Of a DNA stretch of 15,792 nucleotides, positions 1 to 8,630 are shown piece by piece. Each line of letters starts with the position of its first letter. Position 1 is the stretch's first letter. Location: NCBI GenBank assembly GCA_043749095.1, contig JAYVEB010000084.1:1-15792 (forward strand), read 5' to 3'. This DNA is from PBB1 sp043749095 (GTDB taxonomy: Bacteria > Pseudomonadota > Gammaproteobacteria > Burkholderiales > Burkholderiaceae_C). The notes under the pieces are model-generated. The model searched no databases and had not been told where the DNA came from. It saw only the letters and a list, made by a program, of their open reading frames with translations. Position numbers and translations under genes: made by a program.

Positions 1-21
1 AAAGACGCGCTGACCAGCCAT
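1..21 (-). CDS. Possible istA transposase, first 7 codons only
   Basis: Only M-A-G-Q-R-V-F is visible before the window ends. The call rests on the tandem repeats immediately upstream and on the resemblance of this start to IS21-type IstA N-termini. A GTG one codon earlier (24-22) could also be the start. There is no clear Shine-Dalgarno sequence at normal spacing. It may not be a gene at all. Confidence 0.3.
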
Positions 22-49
22 CACATCGAAATCATTCCCCGCTTCCAAC

Positions 50-95
50 CGGCCAGGATAGTTGTCGCCGGGCGGTCAAGATAGTTGACGCCGGC
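50..95. repeat. Two tandem 23-bp repeats, 19 of 23 positions identical
   Basis: Unit 1 is 50-72 and unit 2 is 73-95. They share the core GATAGTTG followed by CGCCGG. Unit 2 also contains a dyad, GTCAA-GATAG-TTGAC, at 75-89. The arrangement fits binding sites for an IS21-type transposase at an element end. I saw no third full copy in 96-167. Confidence 0.8.
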
Positions 96-167
96 CACCC
101 GTGCGGCCTGCCAGTCAACGGCTTTAAGGTGGCGGAGCAGACAGCCCGCGCAGGCGCCGCCCATGTG

Positions 168-1196
168 TCACACCGTATGTGGGCGCTTGGTCCCGCGCAA
201 GACCCTGCGGATGGCCTTGTAGGTGGTATCGGTCCGCCAGGCGCCTGACGTGCGACCGACCGCCAGCATGATGGCCATCAAGCGATTCAAGCGGGAACGG
301 CTTTCTTCCTGCTCAAGTGCATGCAATTCGTGGCGCCACTGCAGTTTGCTGAGCGCTTGCTCGGCATCAATGCAGAGGGGCTGCTGGTGCGGGTCGTTGA
401 TGATGCGCTTGAGGATCTCCACGTGCTCCAAGTAGAAGTGCTCACGCTGCGACACGGTCTTGGAATCGGCGTGCAGGCGAAACCAAGCCAGCGTGTTATC
501 GCTGTACTGCCCGCGCGGAAAGCGCTGCAGGTAGCGGATCAGCAGGTCCAAGTCAAAGCGGTAGTGCAGTGTCGGATTGATCCCCACCTCGCGCAGGGCG
601 GCCGTTCTCAACCACGTCCCGGGTTGGTGCCAGCAAGTACGGCGGGGGCGGGGCTCGAGTGGCATGCGCACGAAATAGAGCGCGGTGAGGTTGCGGCTGA
701 TATGCAGCTTCTCCAAACAGTCTGCGCGAAAGTCTTGCGTGCATCCGGCATACAGATCCGCGTCACCCGCGCTGGCAAGCTCCCACAACGCACCGGGCGC
801 CAGCAGGTCATCCGAATTGATCCAGTTGAACCACGTACCCTCGGCCCGCGCCAGACCTTTGAGGATGGCGTCGACCTGACCCCCATCGGGCTCCGACACC
901 CAGCTCGTGAGCCACGGCCCATAGTGCTGCAAGATCTCGACCGAACCGTCGGTGCTGCCGCCGTCCATCACGTGATAGTCCAGCGCTGGGTAGCCCTGCT
1001 CCAGCACCGAGCGAATCGTCGTCTCCAAGAACGCGGCCTGGTTGTATGACGGGGTGACCACCGTGATGCGCGGTAGCGTGTCGCGCGCAGGCGCCCCTTC
1101 GGCGAAAGGTCGCTCGCAGCAAGACCACTGTGGCGGTAACTGCGGGGGCGTGAGCCGCTCGGGGAGTGGCGCGGGCGACGTCACCGTCCCATCCAT
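168..1196 (-). CDS. Glycosyltransferase family 2 (GT-A fold)
   Basis: This 342-residue protein is predicted to transfer a sugar from a nucleotide-sugar donor to a growing surface glycan on the cytoplasmic side of the membrane. Visible motifs are TPSYNQ at residues 48-53, followed by FLETTIRSVLEQGYP; the nucleotide-binding DGGSTDGS at 78-85; SEPDGGQ with DAI near 102-110; and the metal-binding NSDD at 127-130. This is the pattern of the WcaA-like GT2 subgroup. The reading frame extends upstream to 1301, but the ATG at 1196 is preferred: it leaves a 16-nt overlap with the end of the preceding gene instead of 121 nt and removes an uninformative N-terminus. No signal peptide or membrane segment is seen. 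It is the last gene of the methyltransferase-GT4-GT2 unit and lies next to the IS end. Donor and acceptor cannot be told from sequence. Confidence 0.88.
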   Translation of the reverse strand: MDGTVTSPAPLPERLTPPQLPPQWSCCERPFAEGAPARDTLPRITVVTPSYNQAAFLETTIRSVLEQGYPALDYHVMDGGSTDGSVEILQHYGPWLTSWVSEPDGGQVDAILKGLARAEGTWFNWINSDDLLAPGALWELASAGDADLYAGCTQDFRADCLEKLHISRNLTALYFVRMPLEPRPRRTCWHQPGTWLRTAALREVGINPTLHYRFDLDLLIRYLQRFPRGQYSDNTLAWFRLHADSKTVSQREHFYLEHVEILKRIINDPHQQPLCIDAEQALSKLQWRHELHALEQEESRSRLNRLMAIMLAVGRTSGAWRTDTTYKAIRRVLRGTKRPHTV

Positions 1197-2176
1197 GCTC
1201 GAAGCTTCCACCCCAGTCGCTCGCGCCGCGGCGAAGGCGTCATCACGAAGGGCAGGATCAGCTCCTTCTGACGGTCCCAGTCGGCTGCACCTGTCTCGCA
1301 ATCGCGTCGTGCCTGCTGGCCCATGGCCTGCCAGTCGGACAGGTCGATCGGCGCGGGATGCTCCGGGTCGAACAGCCAGCCGTTTCGGCCCGGCACTACG
1401 TACTCGTTCATCGTAGGCCGAGCGGGCGCAAGCATCGCTTGGCCCGCGGCCATCGCCCCAAGCATCGCCATGCCGATGCCCTCAAGCCAGCGCGGCGCTA
1501 CGAACACGTCGCAGCCGTGCAGAAGCGCTTGGTAATCGTCCTTCTCGAGCCAGCCTTCGACGACTTGGATCCGATAGCGCTGAATGTCCTCATCGCTCGG
1601 CATTTCGGCCTCTTGTTTCGGATCCGGCGCGACCCGCAGCACCACGCTATCGATCGGCTGCTCGCCAATCAGGCGCTTGAGCAGCGACCATTGGACCTGA
1701 CCGCGGTCCCACAGAAAGATACGCGGATGTTTCCGCCGCGTGCGCTCCTGCGCGGGCTGAGGCTGGGGCCAATAGCGGACGGCCAGCGAAGGCTGGCCCC
1801 GCCCGATGAACACCGAGTGCGCCTCGCGGCAGAAGTTGATGAGCTTGATGCTGCTTCCGGACAGCTTTCGGACGCGCTTTGACTCGTAACGCAGGTCATC
1901 GCGCATCGGAACCCAAGTGACATTGGCGTGTCCGAGTGCACGAAGCAGGCGGTCCTGGGGCCGAATCTGCCAAAAGACCAAGCATTGACATGGACGGGCT
2001 TGCAGTAACTCCAGCAGATTCGACGCTTCAGGTTCAACATGAAGCAATTCAACCGCCTTGCTTTCTAGCAGACGGAGGAACGGCGCAGTGCTCTGCGTCT
2101 TCTTGTGGAAGGAGTGATCCACTACGACGATATCTCGCCTCGCAAAATTCACTTGAGTTGGTTCCGATGACGTCAT
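1181..2176 (-). CDS. GT4-like (GT-B fold) glycosyltransferase, atypical EX7E motif
   Basis: This is a 331-residue retaining-type glycosyltransferase, recognised mainly by its C-terminal half: DVFVAPRWLEGIG near 223-235, AMAAG at 241-245, then NEYVVPGRNGWLFDP at about 257-271. This is the usual nucleotide-sugar-binding layout of the Glycos_transf_1 domain. The N-terminal half is divergent, as is common for acceptor-binding domains. In GT4 enzymes the motif E-x7-E normally continues into AMA; here the first Glu is E232 but the second position is G240 (codon GGG, one transition from GAG). The start at 2176 is chosen because it forms an ATGA overlap with the stop of the methyltransferase gene, implying translational coupling; the frame is open to 2290. 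The end overlaps the next GT2 by 16 nt. The substrate is unknown, and activity is uncertain given the substitution. Confidence 0.8.
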   Translation of the reverse strand: MTSSEPTQVNFARRDIVVVDHSFHKKTQSTAPFLRLLESKAVELLHVEPEASNLLELLQARPCQCLVFWQIRPQDRLLRALGHANVTWVPMRDDLRYESKRVRKLSGSSIKLINFCREAHSVFIGRGQPSLAVRYWPQPQPAQERTRRKHPRIFLWDRGQVQWSLLKRLIGEQPIDSVVLRVAPDPKQEAEMPSDEDIQRYRIQVVEGWLEKDDYQALLHGCDVFVAPRWLEGIGMAMLGAMAAGQAMLAPARPTMNEYVVPGRNGWLFDPEHPAPIDLSDWQAMGQQARRDCETGAADWDRQKELILPFVMTPSPRRERLGWKLRAWMGR

Positions 2177-2955
2177 TTGATCCGCGCGCCAGCGAACGCT
2201 GCGTGATCGGTATTGCGCAATGACCGTAACTGCCGGCTGGCAACATACCTCACCAAGCCTGGGCGACGCAGTAGACGGCGCCAGTACCAAGGGATCCTCT
2301 CGCGCGAGAACAGATGAACTTGGCGGCCGTCGCTTTCACAGTGCACGCCGAGGCGCTCCGCCATCCACGTCAGGGTGCGCTTTCGGAAGAAGGCTATGTG
2401 TTGCCCGTGCTCCGAGCCCAGGTACCACCAGTCGGACGCCGGTGACGACTGCTCTCGGACCAGTTCGGTCGACAGCAGCACGAGCGACGCACGGTCGAGC
2501 ATCCGACGCAACTCGGCCAGCGGGTCAAGGAAATGCTCCAACACTTCGAAGGCCGTGACGAGATCGCAGGCCTCTTCGCCCGCCTCGAAACCGCGCGCCA
2601 CGAGGTTCTGGCAGTATTTATCCTGCCAGCGGGCATTGATTCCGCTGTCGCGTAGCAGGCGAACGAGAATGCCATACCCGCCCGCTTGATCCACGACCCG
2701 ACCCTTCAGCTTGCCAAAGGCCAGCAGCGTTCCGATGACGCGAGGAACGTTCTGGAGGTTGCGCCACATGATGCCGGTGTCAGCGTCGTTGATGGCCGAC
2801 GCATAGGCCTCACCGAGCCAGTGCGGGGACTCGGTTTGGAAGAAGCCGCAAGTCGCGCAGTCGTAATACTTGACTGGGTAACTGAGCGCATGGCCCGAAA
2901 AGGCGAAGGCACTTTGCGCACCGCAAAGCCGACAGGTTTCGGAGGGGACGGGCAT
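2173..2955 (-). CDS. SAM-dependent methyltransferase with N-terminal zinc ribbon
   Basis: This is a 260-residue class I methyltransferase. Two CxxC pairs (C8/C11 and C33/C36) form a probable zinc ribbon. The SAM-binding motif I follows as VVDQAGGYGILV at residues 87-98, then DLVTAFEVLEH at 131-141 (motif II/post-I region of Methyltransf_23-type enzymes). The later WWYLGSEHGQHIAFF, about 176-190, is also typical of this group. Family members in sugar clusters usually methylate a sugar or cap a glycan chain; that role is inferred here. The frame runs upstream to 3120, but the added 55 residues resemble nothing in the family and the ATG at 2955 puts the first CxxC at the usual distance from the N-terminus. 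It is first in the tight methyltransferase-GT4-GT2 unit and is separated by 230 bp from the upstream GT2, so it may have its own promoter. Confidence 0.82.
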   Translation of the reverse strand: MPVPSETCRLCGAQSAFAFSGHALSYPVKYYDCATCGFFQTESPHWLGEAYASAINDADTGIMWRNLQNVPRVIGTLLAFGKLKGRVVDQAGGYGILVRLLRDSGINARWQDKYCQNLVARGFEAGEEACDLVTAFEVLEHFLDPLAELRRMLDRASLVLLSTELVREQSSPASDWWYLGSEHGQHIAFFRKRTLTWMAERLGVHCESDGRQVHLFSRERIPWYWRRLLRRPGLVRYVASRQLRSLRNTDHAAFAGARIK

Positions 2956-3185
2956 CGGTATTCGGTTCTGTGGCAGGTTGCAATACGAAACGCACGGCGC
3001 TTGGCCAAGGCCAGCGACGCGGCGCCAGCAATTGGCCCCGGGGTCAAAGTGAAAGCGTGCGGTGAATTGTGCCGGCGCCAGCGATGCGTAGCTCGACGCA
3101 AACTTGCCAAACCTGCGCAACTTCGGCGCGCGGCGTCGGCTGGGCTTCGTTCGAGCGGCGCACCGTCGCGCTCAAGGCGAATGCG

Positions 3186-4169
3186 CTACAGGTATCTGAA
3201 TACCTTCATCAACTTCCACAGCCCGATAACACTGCCATTCGACAGAAACCCCAACGTCAGCCCCAAACGATCGGTCTTGACGCTCTCATAAAAGTAGTTC
3301 CGATGAATACTTAATATATTCGGCTTTAATTGATTTATCTTGGCAAGATCCTTGACGACCTTGATATAAACCTTGATGCAGAAACCATTGAATGCCGATC
3401 GTGCCGCCGAATTCATATGGGGGTAGTGCTCCAGCCATTCGTGCAGTACGCCAGTGACGCTGACGGACATGTCTTCTATCTTTTTCAGGCTGGGCGTTGC
3501 GATGATGCTGCCCGGCCTTTGTCTGTAGTGAATCCACACGCTGTCTTGATAGAAATAGTTTTTGACTCGACGCGCCAGTTTTGGCATGACCGCCACATCT
3601 TCAAAACATCGCCCTTCTGGGAAGCGCAGAGCTTGGTCCCACAAGCTCCTTTTGGATATTTTCGACCAAGGGTGTAATCGCCCCTTCTGATACAGCCCCT
3701 TGAAAAGCAATTCACCGTCATTGAGCAGCACGCCCGAGGGCCCCCCAAACGACGACAGATGATTTTCTCTTGCTTGTGGCCTGACCACATCCGGTCGCCA
3801 TCTTTTGTAGTCGCACATGATCAAGTCCGGCGAGTACAGATTGATGATTTTTTTCAACTGGCTGACCACATCCGCCGCGAGTACATCGTCGGGATCCAGA
3901 AACCACAAATAATCACCTGCGGCAGCGTCCAGCAAGCTGTTTCTTGCGGCGCTGACGCCTTGATTCTCGGCATGCTGTAACAACTTCACATCGAGATGTG
4001 CAGAAGCGGCGAATTTTTCTAGTGCCAAAAAAGAACCATCGGTAGATTGGTCATCCACCGCAATGATTTCAACGCCGGAAAGATCTTGCATCAAGAGCGA
4101 TGTGAAGCAGTCCGAGAGATACGCTTCGACGTTGTAAACAGGCAGAAGGATGCTCAACCAATGGCTCAT
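3186..4169 (-). CDS. Glycosyltransferase family 2 (EpsJ/WcaA-like)
   Basis: This is a 327-residue GT-A enzyme with the standard order of motifs: LSILLPVYNVEAYL at residues 5-18, IIAVDDQSTDGS at 35-46, ENQGVSAARN at 68-77, the metal-binding DPDD at 92-95, and FEDVAVMPKLA around 189-199 with YRQRPGS at 215-221. This resembles the CpsJ/EpsJ type that adds hexoses to exopolysaccharide or capsule repeats. The C-terminal third is divergent and lacks obvious membrane helices. The gene is much poorer in GC than its right-hand neighbours (21 G+C of 60 at 3301-3360), which suggests acquisition. It lies 118 bp downstream of another GT2 on the same strand. The leader before the ATG is AT-rich with only a weak purine tract (AAGAAA). 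Sugar specificity is not readable. Confidence 0.88.
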   Translation of the reverse strand: MSHWLSILLPVYNVEAYLSDCFTSLLMQDLSGVEIIAVDDQSTDGSFLALEKFAASAHLDVKLLQHAENQGVSAARNSLLDAAAGDYLWFLDPDDVLAADVVSQLKKIINLYSPDLIMCDYKRWRPDVVRPQARENHLSSFGGPSGVLLNDGELLFKGLYQKGRLHPWSKISKRSLWDQALRFPEGRCFEDVAVMPKLARRVKNYFYQDSVWIHYRQRPGSIIATPSLKKIEDMSVSVTGVLHEWLEHYPHMNSAARSAFNGFCIKVYIKVVKDLAKINQLKPNILSIHRNYFYESVKTDRLGLTLGFLSNGSVIGLWKLMKVFRYL

Positions 4170-4287
4170 TTTGATTTTTCTTAGTCAGCTTGTGAGCGCT
4201 TGCTTTCAGTCGTAGCTTTTTAATGTAAAGATTCCATGGGCCTTTAACTACCCTATCGGCCGGGCTCGCCCGCTGAGAACTGTTACA

Positions 4288-5313
4288 TCATGCCAAACAC
4301 TTCAATAATATCCTTGGCACATACCGGCTGACGAACAGCATCCAACTGGGCGGCCCACCATCCAGATTGGGCGCCCCACCGCGCTGCGTCAATCCATGGT
4401 GTATCCCAAGAAGGCATGATTCGCTTTTTTTCAACATGCCGCGCGAGCGTAATCTGGAAGCGCGGATCAGGGATCTGCTGACCAGACGCAAGCGAATCGA
4501 TTTCTTGTGGAGACTTCCCTTCCCATATCGAACCCAAAAAAACAGATCATTCCGAGACATCAGATAAAAATAGTAATCTGGCCGCCCCGCAAACGAATCC
4601 GGCGTCCGGCGATGGGATATCGTCGCATTGAAGCACATTCGATTCTTCCAGCCGACATCCGATATCCGTCGATTGATATCGTCATCCTCATAATATGCAA
4701 AATAGTCTTCGTTCAGCAGGCCTGCATTCTGGAGGGCTGCGGTACGCAGCATCAAGGCCGTGCCATACAAACCCATGTCGCCAGGATTCGATGCCTCTAG
4801 CTGGCGTGACTCATTCACCCCAATTGGAATGATTTTCCTCAGGTTTTCCCAGTCATGGCAAACGCCACAAAAATCAATGACGCTGGAATCATGAAGTGCA
4901 TAAATAACCGGTGATGTCGCACCACATGTCGGATCTTCATCCATGAAGCGAACCAGCTTCTGCAGCGTCCCCTCAGGAATCCACGTGTCATTATTCAAAA
5001 GCCACACATAGTCAACGTTATCGTTGAGAGCCGAACGAATAACGATATTGTGTCCAGCGGCAAAGCCAATGTTGGTTTCGAGCCGAATCAGCTGAATGTT
5101 TTCGTTTCCCAAGCCTCGGCTCAGTGCCATCCAGTCATTGCGGTCGGACCCGTTGTCGACCACGGTCACGCGCATGTCGAATGCGTCGGTCGTTGATGCG
5201 AGCAACGAGTGGATACAGCTGAGCGTCGACGGGGCGTTATTCCAATTCAGGATGCTGACGACAACGCGAGCCCTGTTCGGTAGCGCGGCCCCAAGTTCAA
5301 CATGTGTTGTCAT
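4288..5313 (-). CDS. Glycosyltransferase family 2, rhamnosyltransferase (WbbL/RfbF)-like
   Basis: This is a 341-residue GT2 with the WbbL-type signature: VVVSILNWNN at residues 17-26, VTVVDNGS at 49-56, TNIGFAAGHNI at 80-90, VWLLNNDT at 103-110 (metal site), GTALMLR at 184-190, and NEDYFAYYEDDDINRRI at 201-217 with a following ISH. Such enzymes often transfer rhamnose or another deoxysugar to a lipid-linked O-antigen intermediate. That donor is only an analogy here. No transmembrane helix is evident. It is the most upstream gene of the sugar cluster in this window and shares low GC with the next GT2. No good ribosome-binding site precedes the ATG at 5313. The 193 bp separating it from glpK holds only a doubtful 34-codon frame. 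Confidence 0.88.
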   Translation of the reverse strand: MTTHVELGAALPNRARVVVSILNWNNAPSTLSCIHSLLASTTDAFDMRVTVVDNGSDRNDWMALSRGLGNENIQLIRLETNIGFAAGHNIVIRSALNDNVDYVWLLNNDTWIPEGTLQKLVRFMDEDPTCGATSPVIYALHDSSVIDFCGVCHDWENLRKIIPIGVNESRQLEASNPGDMGLYGTALMLRTAALQNAGLLNEDYFAYYEDDDINRRISDVGWKNRMCFNATISHRRTPDSFAGRPDYYFYLMSRNDLFFWVRYGKGSLHKKSIRLRLVSRSLIRASRLRSRGMLKKSESCLLGIHHGLTQRGGAPNLDGGPPSWMLFVSRYVPRILLKCLA

Positions 5314-5506
5314 TGGACGGATTCGTGATTCTGCGATCTGTCATTTTTTACTCGCTGCTTGGTCGCCGCGAACATGGCTCAACAGAACACCAGGCGCTGT
5401 CGTGCGGCCACCACTTCCGCTCCGGCATCGTAGGCGCAGACCAGGGATCCGTCCTCGCTGCATCCGTCACAGTGGATGATCATTGCCCACGAGGCTGAAG
5501 GTGCCG

Positions 5507-7021
<1,515 letters not shown>

Positions 7022-7052
7022 GGCGCACCAATCATCTCCGGCATCGTGAAGA

Positions 7053-7065
7053 TCAGTCAAACTGA
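7053..7065. promoter_or_regulatory. Candidate operator: 5-bp dyad in the glpK-glpD divergent gap
   Basis: TCAGT-CAA-ACTGA is a perfect inverted repeat with a 3-nt spacer. It lies in the 49 bp between the two start codons, about 5 bp before the glpD GTG. Position and symmetry suggest a regulator site or an mRNA element, but the arms are short and the sequence does not match the E. coli GlpR consensus as I know it. No convincing -35/-10 pair was found here. Confidence 0.25.
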
Positions 7066-7070
7066 GCCTC

Positions 7071-8630
7071 GTGTCTGCAGTCCCCTCCCCCGCTGTGTTC
7101 GACGTGCTGGTCGTCGGCGGCGGGATCAATGGCGCCGGCATCGCGCGCGACCTGGCGGGCCGCGGCCAGCGGGTGCTGCTGTGCGAGCAGGACGACCTAG
7201 CGGCACACACCTCGTCGTCGTCGACCAAGCTGATCCACGGCGGATTGCGCTACCTGGAACACGGCGAATTCACGCTGGTGCGCAAGGCGCTGGCCGAACG
7301 TGAACGGTTATTACGCAGCGCGCCGCACATCATGTGGCCGCTGCGTTTTGTGATGCCGCACGACCCGGACCACGCGTCGGTGCGCCCGGCGTGGCTGATC
7401 CGCATCGGGCTGTTCCTGTACGACCACCTGGCCCGCCGTGCCTGGCTTCCCGACTCGCGCCGCGTCGATCTGCGCAAGCACGCGGCGGGCGCGCCGCTGC
7501 AGCCGCGCTTTCGCCAGGGCTTCATCTATTCCGACGGCTGGGTCGACGACGCGCGGCTGGTGGTGCTGAACGCGATCGACGCGGCCGAGCGCGGCGCCAC
7601 GGTGCTGACGCGCTGGCGCTGCGTCGATGCCCAGCGCGGTGCCGAACACTGGCAGGTGACGCTGCGCAGCGCGGCGGGCGAGATGCGGCAGGTCACGGCA
7701 CGCGCGCTGGTCAACGCGGCAGGCCCATGGGCGGCGCAGTTCCTGGGCGTTCACGCGCATGTGCCGAATCCGCGCTCGCTGCGCCTGGTCAAGGGCAGCC
7801 ACATCGTCGTCAAGAAGCTGTTCGACCACGACCATGCCTACCTGCTGCAAGGCGCCGACCGGCGCGTCGTGTTTGCGATTCCGTACGAAGGCGAGTTCAC
7901 GCTGATCGGAACCACCGAGGTCGAGCACAGCGGCGCGATCGGCGCGGCGCACATCGATGCGGCCGAAATCGCCTACCTGTGCGAGCAGGTCAGCCGCTGC
8001 TTCGCGCGGCCCGTCGTCCCTGCGGATGTCGTGTGGAGCTACTCGGGCGTGCGGCCGCTGCTCGAGGACGGCTCGGGCGATGCTGCGGCGGTGACGCGCG
8101 ACTACGCGCTCGAACTCGACACACAGGGACCGCCGCTGCTGTCGGTGTGGGGCGGGAAGCTGACGACCTTTCGCAAATTGGCCGAGGAGGCTGCTGATCT
8201 GCTGGCTGCGCCACTGAACATCGCCTCACGCGCTTGGACCGCGAACGCGATGCTGCCGGGCGGCGACCTCAGCACCTACATCGGCCGCGCCGATCGGCCG
8301 GACGCTGACTTCGCACGCTTCATCGGGGTGCTGGCGGTGCGCCATCCCGACATTCCGGCGGCTTTACTTCGACGCTGGGCGCACGGCTACGGCTCACGTG
8401 TCGAGCTGTTGCTCACGCCGCTGGGCCTGGGCGTCGAAGTGGCGCCCGGCCTGTTCGAAACCGAGCTGCACTACTTGCACCACCACGAATGGGCGCGCAC
8501 GGCGACCGACGTGCTGTGGCGCCGCACCAAGCTCGGCCTGCACCTGACGCCCGCGCAGCGCGAGGCGGTGGCCCGCTGGTGCCAGACGCACTGGGGTGCG
8601 CCTGAGGCTGCGCTCAGGCCACCGGTGTGA
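7071..8630 (+). CDS. glpD: Aerobic glycerol-3-phosphate dehydrogenase (FAD-dependent)
   Basis: GlpD oxidises sn-glycerol 3-phosphate to dihydroxyacetone phosphate at the inner membrane and passes electrons to quinone. The protein is 519 residues, slightly longer than E. coli GlpD (501). The N-terminal FAD site VVGGGINGAGIARDLAGRG covers residues 14-32, followed by SSSSTKLIHGGLRYLE at 48-63, the family signature. Later blocks include GFIYSDGWVDDARLV, ALVNAAGPWA, FAIPYEGEFTLIGTTE and SGVRPLL with GGKLTTFRKLAEEA. The start is a GTG with no good Shine-Dalgarno sequence; it is favoured because it leaves about ten residues before the FAD motif. The gene is divergent from glpK, and its last 17 bp overlap the 3' end of rdgC on the opposite strand. 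Confidence 0.96.
   Translation: MSAVPSPAVFDVLVVGGGINGAGIARDLAGRGQRVLLCEQDDLAAHTSSSSTKLIHGGLRYLEHGEFTLVRKALAERERLLRSAPHIMWPLRFVMPHDPDHASVRPAWLIRIGLFLYDHLARRAWLPDSRRVDLRKHAAGAPLQPRFRQGFIYSDGWVDDARLVVLNAIDAAERGATVLTRWRCVDAQRGAEHWQVTLRSAAGEMRQVTARALVNAAGPWAAQFLGVHAHVPNPRSLRLVKGSHIVVKKLFDHDHAYLLQGADRRVVFAIPYEGEFTLIGTTEVEHSGAIGAAHIDAAEIAYLCEQVSRCFARPVVPADVVWSYSGVRPLLEDGSGDAAAVTRDYALELDTQGPPLLSVWGGKLTTFRKLAEEAADLLAAPLNIASRAWTANAMLPGGDLSTYIGRADRPDADFARFIGVLAVRHPDIPAALLRRWAHGYGSRVELLLTPLGLGVEVAPGLFETELHYLHHHEWARTATDVLWRRTKLGLHLTPAQREAVARWCQTHWGAPEAALRPPV

Larger units (their letters stand above)
1..95 (-). mobile_element. Probable end of an IS21-family insertion sequence (partial)
   Basis: Two near-identical 23-bp units lie in tandem at 50-95, directly upstream of an ATG at 21-19 that reads off the left edge as MAGQRVF. 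IS21-family elements are known to carry multiple short repeats at their ends, bound by the transposase, with istA starting just inside. From memory, several IstA proteins begin with a similar short sequence before a helix-turn-helix. The repeats are seen directly; the family assignment is inferred. The outer tip of the element cannot be placed: it lies somewhere between 95 and 167, and no target duplication can be tested because the other end is outside the window. The element sits just past the end of the polysaccharide genes. Confidence 0.42.

Noticed and set aside
2985..3020. Possible promoter for the methyltransferase unit: TTGGCC, 17 bp, TATTGC on the minus strand
   Set aside because: Spacing is ideal but only 4/6 and 3/6 consensus matches are present, too weak to annotate in this base composition.
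2956..3120. In-frame upstream extension of the methyltransferase
   Set aside because: The added 55 residues match nothing in the family, and the zinc ribbon normally lies close to the N-terminus. The ATG at 2955 fits better.
4258..4275. Short GC hairpin (CGGGC/GCCCG) after the WbbL-like gene
   Set aside because: The perfect arms leave only a 2-nt loop and no T-run follows on the minus strand, so a terminator is not supported.
7022..7228. In-frame upstream extension of glpK
   Set aside because: It would run through the divergent glpD start, and the family N-terminus begins at 7021.
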